A stretch of 21,372 bases of DNA from JAERML01 sp035687895 (GTDB lineage Bacteria > Bacteroidota > Ignavibacteria > UBA10030 > UBA6906), in the NCBI GenBank assembly GCA_035687895.1, contig DASRUE010000020.1:1-21372 (forward strand), read 5' to 3'. A program made the translations under genes and the position numbers. This document shows, in pieces, positions 14,239 to 21,372 of the stretch. Position 1 is the stretch's first letter, and every line of letters starts with the position of its first letter. The notes under the pieces are model-generated. The model was not told the origin of the DNA. It ran no database searches and saw only the letters and a program-made list of their open reading frames with translations.

Positions 14239-15159
14239 TTAGAGACCCACGCCGACTTCCTTACTCTGGTGTTCAAGTTGATGATGAAGTGCGTCATCGA
14301 GGGCTCGTTGGATCCGGCGCTGCCAGAGAACCATGGCTACAAGATACAGATTGGCAGGAACAACCACCACCCATAAGAACACCTCCGGCTGGCCGAGAAT
14401 TCCGGCCACAATCAGCATTGAGCGATTTGTTGTGGCACCGAGGAAGGTCCACCAACGCAAGATGCCTCTGTTGTACTGGCGAAAGAGATCGGGTGGGTAT
14501 TGGCGGGTAGGGCTTTTCTTTAGTTGAGAACGATGCTGGACTCGAAGATACTGGAGATAGAGAAAAAGGACAATCTTGCGAAAAGGTTGGCCTCCTTCAG
14601 CTTGCAGTCGTGCAAACTCTCCCTGCGACTTGGTAACCTCCCGCGTGAGGAAGTTCTCTTCTCCGCGAACGGCAGAAAGATACTCCTGCTGATAATAGTC
14701 GAACACGATCGCGTGGAAAGCCGAGGTTAATCCTCCCGCAACGACGAGGTACCAGACCCCCGCTGTCCCTGCCAACGATGCCATTCCTATGCCGAGACCG
14801 GTAAAGACTGCAACACTGATTATCCAATCCACCACTCCGTCTACCAAACGCCCGAGCGGTGTCCCGCTATGCTGTAACCGGGCGAGCTGTCCGTCCATGC
14901 AATCCAGAAGGTTTGCAAGGGCATACCAGATTCCACCGAGTGCAAACAATCCAAGCGACAGATAATATGCAGCAACGAGGCCGGAGACAAGTGAGAGAAA
15001 CGTAATCTGGTTGGGGGTGATGGGGAGGCGGTAGATCAGTCGGACAAGGCCAAAGGCAATCGGTCGGTTGAGGGCGAGGTCAATTACTTCCTCGACCTCA
15101 GCCATTTTTAGAGACTTTCGGTATTCCTCCAGTAGAGTCATCAATGGGTCCATCCTCAT
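14239..15159 (-). CDS. CDP-alcohol phosphatidyltransferase (first of the cluster)
   Basis: A 306-residue polytopic membrane enzyme and first gene of the unit. The active-site signature is complete: LLDCMDGQLAR with Asp86, Asp89, Gly90, Ala93, Arg94, then Gly103, Asp107 and Asp111. Hydrophobic helices begin near residue 50, and a long charged loop (about 165-235, with ENFLTREVTKSQGEFARL) separates the middle helices, as in the paralogue at 11532-12389. The two are clearly related but diverged, so each probably uses a different acceptor or donor. ATGs at 15159, 15153 and 15141 are all possible; none has a convincing ribosome binding site, and the longest is given. The PLP gene follows after 69 bp, the only sizeable gap in the unit. 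Confidence 0.88.
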   Translation of the reverse strand: MRMDPLMTLLEEYRKSLKMAEVEEVIDLALNRPIAFGLVRLIYRLPITPNQITFLSLVSGLVAAYYLSLGLFALGGIWYALANLLDCMDGQLARLQHSGTPLGRLVDGVVDWIISVAVFTGLGIGMASLAGTAGVWYLVVAGGLTSAFHAIVFDYYQQEYLSAVRGEENFLTREVTKSQGEFARLQAEGGQPFRKIVLFLYLQYLRVQHRSQLKKSPTRQYPPDLFRQYNRGILRWWTFLGATTNRSMLIVAGILGQPEVFLWVVVVPANLYLVAMVLWQRRIQRALDDALHHQLEHQSKEVGVGL

Positions 15160-15186
15160 GTAAGGAAAAAAGATCTGATATTCAAG

Positions 15187-15215
15187 AAGTAAATGAACAG
15201 AGGGAGGCGTCTCAA
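15187..15215 (-). promoter_or_regulatory. Weak candidate promoter of the lipid head-group unit
   Basis: On the minus strand TTGAGA (15215-15210), 17 bp, TTACTT (15192-15187). The -10 is poor. It would be divergent from, and adjacent to, the phosphofructokinase promoter. Confidence 0.35.
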
Positions 15216-15224
15216 AATGTCATG

Positions 15225-15254
15225 TTCACATCTTGTCCGCGATTTTCATATATT
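15225..15254 (+). promoter_or_regulatory. Candidate promoter of phosphofructokinase
   Basis: TTCACA (15225-15230), 18 bp, TATATT (15249-15254), the same -10 box as the two strong promoters in this window. The leader to the ATG at 15350 would be about 90 nt. Confidence 0.5.
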
Positions 15255-15349
15255 GGTTCCAATTTTGATATTCCCACACTGTTCTTGCCGTCGAAGGTAT
15301 TGCAGAAATGTCACACTACCTTCTCCAGAATCAACAATCAACAAGTGTC

Positions 15350-16435
15350 ATGAAACTTCACCGCATAGGTATATTAACGGGCGGCGGCGACTGCCCGGGA
15401 CTCAATGCTGTCATCCGGAGTGTTGCGAAACCGGCGATGGCACATTTCAACGCCAAGGTTATCGGCATCATGGATGGCTATGAGGGAATGGTGGAAGGTC
15501 GCCACCGCGAACTGGCGCCAGGCGACGTTACCGGCATTATCAACCTTGGAGGAACAATCCTCGGCACCTCCAACAAGGGGGATCCGTTTCATTTTCCCAT
15601 GGGTGTAGCACCTAACGTCCGGATCGTTGACGCATCCCAGCAGGTGGTAGAGCACTACCGCAACCTTCGACTGGATGTTCTGATCGCGATTGGAGGCGAC
15701 GGGACGCAGATCATCGCTGACAAGCTCTCGGCCAAGGGGCTGAACGTCATCGGCGTTCCGAAGACTATCGACAATGACCTGGATGCAACGGATATTACGT
15801 TCGGTCACGATTCAGCGCGCGCTGTAGCCACGGAGGCCATCGACCGGCTGCAAACAACGGCGTCGGCGCACCACCGGGTGATCGTGGTGGAAACAATGGG
15901 GCGTTACGCCGGGTGGATTGCGTTGGGTGCCGGGGTGGCTGGTGGTGCAGACATCATCCTGATCCCCGAGATTCCGTTCTCGTGGGATTCCGTCTTTGAA
16001 GCGGTTCTGAAACGGAGCAAGGGGGCGAAGTTCAGTATCATCTCGGTTGCAGAGGGAGCGAAGCCACAAGGGGGCGACGTCATGGTGAAGGAAATGGACA
16101 AGAAACGGACCGACCCGGTCCGGCTTGGTGGGATTGGTGAATTGGTTGCCAAGCGGATTGAGCAGGAGACCGGTCTGGAAACGCGCGTAACGGTGCTCGG
16201 TCATGTTCAGCGCGGCGGAAGCCCGACGGCATATGACAGAATTCTCGCTACGAGGTTTGGCGCTGTGGCGTTGGAAGCGGCGTCGCGTGGTGAGTTTGGG
16301 GTGATGACCAGCCTCCAGCGAAACGTTGTCATCACCGTTCCCTTGAAGGATGCGGTGGGAAAACAAAGGCTCGTGCCTCTCGATTCGCAGCTCTTGTCTG
16401 CAGCGCGGGCAGTGGGGACGTGCTTTGGTGATTGA
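15350..16435 (+). CDS. pfkA: 6-phosphofructokinase with mixed ATP/PPi-type active site
   Basis: A 361-residue cytoplasmic phosphofructokinase, which phosphorylates fructose 6-phosphate in glycolysis. GGGDCPGLN (11-19) binds the phosphoryl donor; the catalytic base is Asp141 in PKTIDND; METMGR-type (181-185, ETMGR) and HVQRGG (285-290) bind sugar phosphate. The donor-determining sites are mixed: Gly118 in GGDG (equivalent to E. coli Gly104) is the ATP form, but Lys138 in GVPKTIDND (equivalent to Gly124) is the PPi form. Such Gly/Lys enzymes form the group III mixed-substrate branch, and characterised members often use ATP. A start 14 codons earlier is possible, but MKLHRIGILTGG is the family N-terminus. 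The gene converges on a small helical-protein gene with only a 16-bp gap and no terminator. Confidence 0.94.
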   Translation: MKLHRIGILTGGGDCPGLNAVIRSVAKPAMAHFNAKVIGIMDGYEGMVEGRHRELAPGDVTGIINLGGTILGTSNKGDPFHFPMGVAPNVRIVDASQQVVEHYRNLRLDVLIAIGGDGTQIIADKLSAKGLNVIGVPKTIDNDLDATDITFGHDSARAVATEAIDRLQTTASAHHRVIVVETMGRYAGWIALGAGVAGGADIILIPEIPFSWDSVFEAVLKRSKGAKFSIISVAEGAKPQGGDVMVKEMDKKRTDPVRLGGIGELVAKRIEQETGLETRVTVLGHVQRGGSPTAYDRILATRFGAVALEAASRGEFGVMTSLQRNVVITVPLKDAVGKQRLVPLDSQLLSAARAVGTCFGD

Positions 16436-16451
16436 TCGGGGACGCTTCATT

Positions 16452-16811
16452 CTATCCTAGTTGGCCTGCCATCTCTGCTCCCAGTAAGTGTTCAACGATA
16501 ATCCTGCAATCGTTGAGCGGGTCGCTGGAGGAGGAAGTGGATTGTGGTGTGACCTTCGCTGCGAGGCGAGTTGCCGCGGTTTGGACTTCAGAGGGAAAGG
16601 ACGGCTCGTTCAGGAGATGACGGAGTTGGCTCATTGCATCGACGCCCCAGCCGGTTCGCCCGCTCTCCCGAAGCCAAAAGGTGATCGCTACGCCCGCCGC
16701 CCGCCGGGCACAGACCCGGGCCATGCCGTCGTTACCCACACTCAGGGCCTGCCGGCCTGTGGAGAATTCCTTCCTGAGCCGCTTTATCACCTCTTCGATC
16801 TCGGTTGGCAT
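16452..16811 (-). CDS. Small helical hypothetical protein, possibly HEPN-like
   Basis: A 119-residue, largely helical soluble protein that I cannot assign. Its most recognisable stretch is ALSVGNDGMARVCARRAAGVAI (about residues 21-43), which resembles a HEPN-type four-helix bundle, although no R-x4-6-H nuclease motif is present. A Ser-rich linker (TSSSSDP) precedes a final helix with LNDCRIIVEHLL. An upstream GTG (16841) would overlap the glycosylase by 28 bp; the ATG at 16811 sits 2 bp after that gene's stop, copying the spacing of the gene before, so it is preferred. This placement implies coupled translation with the glycosylase, but a functional link is not shown. Confidence 0.65.
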   Translation of the reverse strand: MPTEIEEVIKRLRKEFSTGRQALSVGNDGMARVCARRAAGVAITFWLRESGRTGWGVDAMSQLRHLLNEPSFPSEVQTAATRLAAKVTPQSTSSSSDPLNDCRIIVEHLLGAEMAGQLG

Positions 16812-16813
16812 GA

Positions 16814-17740
16814 TCAGAAGGAAAACTTGTTTTCGTGCCACGTGCGAGTCATTTCCAACCAGAAGACCAGCCCGCGCCAGCGTCCGTACTGTCGATAGTC
16901 TCTTTCAATCGTTGAGTCTTTGACACGTCTCCCCTTTCTGTGAAGCTCAAAGTAGCGTGCCCGGACCCACGAATCCAGTCCGAGATAATCGTAGCGGCCG
17001 ATGAGTTTCATAATGTTGCCTGCCGCATACGGTCCGATTCCTTTTACCTTCCTCATCTCTGCAAACAACTCATCTGTCGGAAGAGGCGACGTTCGCCATG
17101 ATTCGAGGTCAAGATCACTGTCTGCCACACGCCTGGCAAGCTCCAGGAGGTATGGTGCCCGGTATCCTGCTTTTACCTCCTTCCTCAAAAACTTCTCGGA
17201 GGTTTCCGCAATTGCCTGTGGTGATGGAAATGCGTGGCGACCGCTCTCGAACTCCTTTCCGAGTCTGTGGACAAGGTTCGTCACGATCACAGTCGTGAGC
17301 GCCCACGTGCAGTTGGTGGTACAAATCATCTTCACGACATCCTCAAACACGCTCGGTGACCTCAGCATTCGTCCTGATCCGGATTCCGCGATCCATTTGA
17401 ATCGCGGTATGTTCCTGACTGCAATATGAAATGGCGTAAAGTCCTCGTCGAGACGGAGGCACCGTGCGAATTGTTCTTTCACCGCAAGGCATTGTTCGCG
17501 CGTGAGAGCATGGTGGCTGTTGACGTGGACACGGACGGCGTGATCGGTTCCCGATGCAACACATGCGACGGTGCTTCCGTCCTGCAAGGAGAGGATTCGG
17601 GAGAGTGTTCTTGAAGACTCGTCGTGAGAGAACGGAGGCAATGCGTACCAGCCATGACTGCGAACGGTCCGCCAGAACTCGAATCCTTCAGGGGTCGGCA
17701 GTGTTAGAGTAGTGGAATGACGGAGCGGTGTGCTGGACAT
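16814..17740 (-). CDS. HhH-GPD DNA glycosylase (AlkA/OGG1-like)
   Basis: A 308-residue base-excision repair enzyme that removes damaged bases. The N-terminal half resembles the OGG1/AlkA substrate domain. The helix-hairpin-helix is MRKVKGIGPYAAGNIMKL (229-246), followed by the catalytic Asp256 in YLGLDSW. The lysine that makes OGG1 bifunctional (KGVGxK) is Tyr238 here, so it should be a monofunctional glycosylase, closer to AlkA than to OGG1. SPSVFEDVVKMICTTNCTW (128-146) is the usual helix opening the glycosylase core. It starts 2 bp behind the peptidase gene and ends 2 bp before the small helical gene, an unusually tight operon. The damage specificity, alkylated or oxidised purine, cannot be read off. 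Confidence 0.88.
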   Translation of the reverse strand: MSSTPLRHSTTLTLPTPEGFEFWRTVRSHGWYALPPFSHDESSRTLSRILSLQDGSTVACVASGTDHAVRVHVNSHHALTREQCLAVKEQFARCLRLDEDFTPFHIAVRNIPRFKWIAESGSGRMLRSPSVFEDVVKMICTTNCTWALTTVIVTNLVHRLGKEFESGRHAFPSPQAIAETSEKFLRKEVKAGYRAPYLLELARRVADSDLDLESWRTSPLPTDELFAEMRKVKGIGPYAAGNIMKLIGRYDYLGLDSWVRARYFELHRKGRRVKDSTIERDYRQYGRWRGLVFWLEMTRTWHENKFSF

Positions 17741-17742
17741 TG

Positions 17743-19326
17743 CTACTTTGCTGAGAATAGAAGCATCAGCTTCACTTCGTCAAGCAGTGCATCGGGCGTG
17801 ATAGCCTCGTTGCCGATCATCCGGGCAAGTTCGTTCCCGTCCCACCGATCACCATGTCCCCAGAGTCCCCGCAGATATTCGCCAGCGCCGGGGTGCTCGA
17901 ACCAATTGAACCCGAACTCTCTGCGCAGCTTTGCGCTCAACTGTGCCTCGAGGTACCACGCACGGAGATAACTTGCCGAATAGAACAATGCATCGACATC
18001 CGAGAGGTACCGTTTCCTGTCCGATGGGATTTCATGAGCTCCCGTTGCCGTGCTTTGAAGTTGCGCATACAGTCCCGCGGGATCTGCAACACCGTCGTGC
18101 AGTTCGAGTTCGTAGAGAAACTTCGCGCTGTATCGTCTGATGTAGTATAGCCGATGAAATGCTTGAAATCTGAGGAACTCCTTTTCCGCCCGCACGGGCA
18201 TGCGAGTGTGCAAACGCAGCCACGCCTGGTTGGACAGGAGATATTCCGAGAGGAACGCGTAGGTCTCCGTTACTGTCGACTCGCCGAGATACCGAAACTC
18301 GAATGCGTTCTCTCTGGTGTTGGCGTAATGCTCACCGTGACCCATCTCGTGGAAGAGTGCCGCGTAGTCGTCCACGCCACCGATGGGCTTGATGCTCAGC
18401 CGGACATCGGAGGGAACGTCGACCGGGTAGCAGACGGCGCGCGGGTTCTTGGTCTCACGCACCTCCGCGTCGATACGGAGATTGTTCTGTGTCGCGAGGT
18501 TGACGCCGAGGCCACGGTAGGTCTTTTCCAGGACAGGCATCATGGACGAAGCGGAGAAGTACTTGTCGAACCGGGCATTCCGGAACAGTGGACCGATGTC
18601 GTATCGGAAGAAACGATCGGGAGGAATCCGAAGTTGGTTCGTGGTCAGTTCTCCCAGCAACACTGTGTATGTACCCTCGGTCTCTGCAAGTACGCGCTCG
18701 GCAACCTGCTTGAACTCCGAAAACGAAAATCCCTTCAGCGCCTCAGCCATGTCATTGTATGATCCGTAGCCGAGGTCCCTGGCAAGTCGAAGATTTTGTT
18801 GCTCGACTTGAAGATACAGTTGGTTGAGAGAATCGAGGGCGGGGTCGAGTGCCACGTACAGTGCTTCGCGCCGGGTCTGGTTCTTTTCGTTCGAAAGAAG
18901 AGTGGAGACCTGTCTATACGGGATATCCTTCCCTTGGCATTGCACAACAAGGCTTGCCTCCAGGTTGCTGATCCTGTCGTTCAGCTTCGCGTTTTCTTTG
19001 GAGAGATACTCTGTGGTCAGGTAGCGGCGGAAGTACCGGAGACGCTTCTTCTGGACAGAATCCCGTTCTGCGTCCTTCACGCGGCGCACGAGTGCGATGT
19101 TCTCGCGGGTGAAGAGATGCGCGTACGTTGTGTAGAGCGAATCCTGGTTGGACTGCATTCCAAACGCCCAGTTGTTCCAGCCCATTAGTGACTGGGCTTT
19201 CACGAGTTGTTCTGCGTCCGCCCGAAGACTGTCGACGAAGAAAGCATCCTTCCGCCCCTGTGGCTCGCAGGAGGAGAGGAGAAAAACAGAAAACGCAACG
19301 GCAAAAAAAAGAAGAAGTGAGCGCAT
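17743..19326 (-). CDS. M3-like zinc peptidase lipoprotein
   Basis: A 527-residue secreted lipoprotein peptidase. MRSLLLFFAVAFSVFLLSSC ends in the lipobox LSSC, with lipidated Cys20; the frame is open upstream, but the ATG at 19326 gives this clean signal and is taken as the start. The zinc site HEMGH (His326, Glu327, His330) lies in ALFHEMGHGEHY, and Glu349 or Glu354 in GESTVTETYAF is the expected third ligand. The long helical body before it and the layout are like M3 oligopeptidases, although M2/M32-type relatives cannot be excluded. It would trim peptides outside the cytoplasmic membrane. It starts 25 bp behind rho and is followed 2 bp later by the glycosylase gene, so it is likely cotranscribed with both. 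Confidence 0.87.
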   Translation of the reverse strand: MRSLLLFFAVAFSVFLLSSCEPQGRKDAFFVDSLRADAEQLVKAQSLMGWNNWAFGMQSNQDSLYTTYAHLFTRENIALVRRVKDAERDSVQKKRLRYFRRYLTTEYLSKENAKLNDRISNLEASLVVQCQGKDIPYRQVSTLLSNEKNQTRREALYVALDPALDSLNQLYLQVEQQNLRLARDLGYGSYNDMAEALKGFSFSEFKQVAERVLAETEGTYTVLLGELTTNQLRIPPDRFFRYDIGPLFRNARFDKYFSASSMMPVLEKTYRGLGVNLATQNNLRIDAEVRETKNPRAVCYPVDVPSDVRLSIKPIGGVDDYAALFHEMGHGEHYANTRENAFEFRYLGESTVTETYAFLSEYLLSNQAWLRLHTRMPVRAEKEFLRFQAFHRLYYIRRYSAKFLYELELHDGVADPAGLYAQLQSTATGAHEIPSDRKRYLSDVDALFYSASYLRAWYLEAQLSAKLRREFGFNWFEHPGAGEYLRGLWGHGDRWDGNELARMIGNEAITPDALLDEVKLMLLFSAK

Positions 19327-19351
19327 TATCGAACCTGAAGGTGTGATGAGA

Positions 19352-20482
19352 CTAGAACTTTCCCAACAATACATCGTTGGTCGTGTACTGCGAGACGAGC
19401 TTGAGGATGCTGAGCATTGCTTCTCGGGGAGCGAGACGCGCAATGGAACGGCGGAGGGCTTGATGCTGCGTTACTGCTGAGCCGAAGAGAAGCTCTTCCC
19501 GCCGTGTCCCCGACATTCCGATATTGATGGCGGGGAAGATCCGCTCGTTGGCAAGGTCACGATCGAGAACGAGCTCCATGTTCCCCGTCCCTTTGAACTC
19601 CTGAAAGATAAGCTCGTCCATTCTCGAGCCCGTATCCACCAGTGCAGTGGCAATGATGGTAAGCGAGCCACCCCCTTCACAATTGCGTGCTGCACCGAAG
19701 ATCCGCTTGGGAATTTCCAGCGCCCGTGCGTCCACTCCTCCGGACATCGTACGCCCGCTACTCTTTTGATGAATGTTGAAGGCCCGACCGAGACGTGTGA
19801 GCGAGTCAAGTAACAACACCACGTTCTTTCCCACCTCCACCTTCCGCCGTGCATACTCCAGCACGAGTTGCGCCAACCGCACGTGGCTTCCGCGTTCACT
19901 GTCGCTGGAACTTGCAAAAACCTGTCCCTTGATTGAGCGCCGCATGTCTGTCACCTCTTCCGGCCGCTCATCGATCAACAGGACGAGGAGATCGATCTCC
20001 GGGTTGTTTACACTGACGGCGTGGGCAAGGTGTTGCATCAGCATCGTCTTGCCTGCTTTCGGGGGCGAGACGATGAGAGCGCGCTGACCTCTTCCCACGG
20101 GGCAAAACAAGTCCACGATTCGCATCGACAGATTGCCCGCCTGCCTCTGAAGATTCTCGCTGGCGGGCAGGCTCTTTGGCCCTTCAAGCCGGATCACCTC
20201 GTCCGGAGAAACCACTTCGTGTTGGCCGAATTCCTTCACGGACTTCCATTGTTCCGGCGGGAGGTCGTTGATCTTCGCAATAGCCCGTGCTTCGGGCGAT
20301 TTCCCCTTGCGGAGTTCTGCGGTTCCCTCGAGAAATACACCTGTACGAAGACCATACCGAGAGATCATCGCGGGTGGAACGAACGTGTCGGTCGATGCTT
20401 GCGCGAGACCCATGGAAATTGTCCGTACGAAGCCAAATCGACGGCTGTCTATTTCTAGGATACCGGAAAACTCTGTTGCCAT
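19352..20482 (-). CDS. rho: Transcription termination factor Rho, short form lacking the Rho_N domain
   Basis: A 376-residue hexameric RNA helicase that ends transcription. The protein begins almost directly with the RNA-binding cold-shock domain (SGILEIDSRRFGFVR at 6-20; FVPPAMISRYGLRTG at 34-48), so the N-terminal helical Rho_N domain of about 45 residues is missing. The ATPase core is complete: Walker A SPPKAGKT (139-146), DERPEEVTDM (171-180), Walker B VVLLLDSLTRLGRA (221-234), and the motor segment TALVDTGSRMDELIFQEFKG (279-298). E. coli Rho is 419 residues. It ends DVLLGKF. A promoter lies about 70 bp upstream. Many FCB genomes carry a longer Rho as well, so this may be a second copy or the only one. 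Confidence 0.95.
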   Translation of the reverse strand: MATEFSGILEIDSRRFGFVRTISMGLAQASTDTFVPPAMISRYGLRTGVFLEGTAELRKGKSPEARAIAKINDLPPEQWKSVKEFGQHEVVSPDEVIRLEGPKSLPASENLQRQAGNLSMRIVDLFCPVGRGQRALIVSPPKAGKTMLMQHLAHAVSVNNPEIDLLVLLIDERPEEVTDMRRSIKGQVFASSSDSERGSHVRLAQLVLEYARRKVEVGKNVVLLLDSLTRLGRAFNIHQKSSGRTMSGGVDARALEIPKRIFGAARNCEGGGSLTIIATALVDTGSRMDELIFQEFKGTGNMELVLDRDLANERIFPAINIGMSGTRREELLFGSAVTQHQALRRSIARLAPREAMLSILKLVSQYTTNDVLLGKF

Positions 20483-20552
20483 GCCGTGCTTGATGTGGAC
20501 CTATGCAGGAAAGGGGCGGACCGTTGCGAGGACTCCTTCGCAGGGCTGATAC

Positions 20553-20581
20553 AACATACTACAAAACCTCCCGATAATCAA
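20553..20581 (-). promoter_or_regulatory. rho: Candidate promoter of the rho unit
   Basis: On the minus strand TTGATT (20581-20576), 17 bp, TATGTT (20558-20553); start near 20546, leader about 63 nt. It lies within 12-40 bp of the stop of the upstream DUF1028 gene, so rho may also receive read-through. Confidence 0.6.
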
Positions 20582-20591
20582 AAACGGGCGA

Positions 20592-21372
20592 CTATTTCTT
20601 CGGTGCAACAGAGAGAATTTTGATGATTGTTGCCTGGTCGGCATTCAGTGCGCCGGATTTCGGCAGGCGCGGGATAAGGAGTGCCCAGTCCGGTTCCCTG
20701 GCAAAGATCTCCTTGAACAGCGGAAGGGACTGCTCGACCCGGCCTGCATTCACTAACGCCGTGGCATGCCAGAACTTCATTTCGATATTGTCAGGGAACA
20801 TCCTCTCTGCTGCTCCGTACTCGCGCAGGGCGCCATCCACGTCATTAAGTTCGACCGCCACATCGCCGCTATTCATATGTTCATAAGCGCGATGAACCTG
20901 CACTAGTCGACGTAGTTCCTTGAGCGGTTCGGGATGATCCTCAATGCGAAGTTCCATCACTCTGTCCGCCCACGGCCGGCCCGTGGATGTTCCCTTCACG
21001 ATCAGGACTGCTGCAGACTGCTTCCCCCGGATATCGCCGCCCACCGATTGCGCTGCATCGAGCGCAGCGAGCATCCTCTCGGCTAGGTCACCTTTGGCGT
21101 TCTCATATGCCTTCGCCATCGCAGGCCATACCTTGTCATTGAGCATCAGGTTCGCTTGGACCGAGTATCCTTTTCCCATAATATGTCCCGCACCCTCGAT
21201 GCATTTATTCCCGGTGTGGGCGGCAACATTACCCTTCGCATCGATCATTGCCACCTGGCGGACATCCTTGCCCGGATCCGTGGCGAGAAGTCCTTGAAGA
21301 GTCTGTTGCGCCGTCTTTCCCGCCCGCATCAGGTCGAGTCCCATGGGGCCGTACGCCGGGTCCACGAAAGAC
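20592..21372 (-). CDS. DUF1028 (Ntn-hydrolase-like) protein with C-terminal TPR region, 5' part outside the window
   Basis: The frame is open to the window edge, so the N-terminal part, including any nucleophile, is missing. The visible 259 residues begin SFVDPAYGPMGLDLMRAGKT and carry the DUF1028 hallmarks: RQVAMIDAKGNVAAHTG, CIEGAGHIMGKGYSVQANLML, LAERMLAALDAAQSVGGDIRG and KQSAAVLIV. DUF1028 is an Ntn-hydrolase-fold family of uncertain substrate, often secreted. After about residue 150 the sequence changes to TPR-like helices (YEHMNSGDVAVELNDVDGALREY; FWHATALVNAGRVEQSLPLF), where other members often have a peptidoglycan-binding domain. Some members have N-terminal signal peptides, which cannot be checked here. 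Confidence 0.85.
   Translation of the reverse strand, partial: SFVDPAYGPMGLDLMRAGKTAQQTLQGLLATDPGKDVRQVAMIDAKGNVAAHTGNKCIEGAGHIMGKGYSVQANLMLNDKVWPAMAKAYENAKGDLAERMLAALDAAQSVGGDIRGKQSAAVLIVKGTSTGRPWADRVMELRIEDHPEPLKELRRLVQVHRAYEHMNSGDVAVELNDVDGALREYGAAERMFPDNIEMKFWHATALVNAGRVEQSLPLFKEIFAREPDWALLIPRLPKSGALNADQATIIKILSVAPKK

Noticed and set aside
15812..16450. 212-aa minus-strand frame inside the phosphofructokinase gene
   Set aside because: Fully opposite a conserved enzyme, no recognisable motif, and no ribosome binding site; treated as a shadow.
1..21372. tRNA, rRNA, CRISPR arrays and insertion sequences
   Set aside because: Read through on both strands without finding cloverleaf-like tRNA, regularly spaced repeats, transposase motifs or flanking inverted repeats.

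Overview
The window is bacterial, of middling GC. Gene content suggests the Bacteroidota/Ignavibacteria (FCB) part of the tree: TolB-like plus TPR proteins with an N-terminal membrane anchor, a Rho carrying almost no N-terminal domain, LemA/HtpX-like pairs, QueF with a YhhQ-type transporter, and promoters with TATATT -10 boxes 17-18 bp from TTGACA-like -35 boxes. This placement is an inference from family content. No mobile element, tRNA, rRNA or CRISPR array was found.

Layout. Positions 1-1185 hold a decayed short-chain dehydrogenase (minus strand) and little else. Positions 1186-1590 hold two unrecognised small genes ending in a hairpin terminator. Positions 1638-3146 carry two cold-shock genes separated by an intrinsic terminator, with a nitrilase-family amidohydrolase 7 bp behind the second. 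Positions 3143-4161 (minus) are a queuosine unit: queF followed by a transporter gene broken by one in-frame stop. A thioredoxin-like lipoprotein diverges from it. Positions 4755-6291 (minus) are lemA and an M48 protease. Positions 6366-11537 (plus) hold two large genes for TPR/coiled-coil proteins, each behind a near-twin promoter.

Positions 11532-15159 (minus) form the most interesting locus: a CDP-alcohol phosphatidyltransferase, a HisC/CobD-like PLP enzyme, a LicC-like nucleotidyltransferase and a second CDP-alcohol phosphatidyltransferase, the last three joined by 4-bp overlaps. Together they look like a complete small pathway that makes a phospho-amino-alcohol (or a related phosphorylated alcohol), activates it as a CDP derivative and transfers it onto a lipid. 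The exact head group cannot be read from sequence.

Divergent from it is a phosphofructokinase with a mixed ATP/PPi active-site signature (15350-16435). The right end (minus strand) is a tightly packed unit rho - M3-like lipoprotein peptidase - AlkA/OGG-like glycosylase - small helical protein, preceded by the 3' part of a DUF1028-TPR gene that runs off the window.
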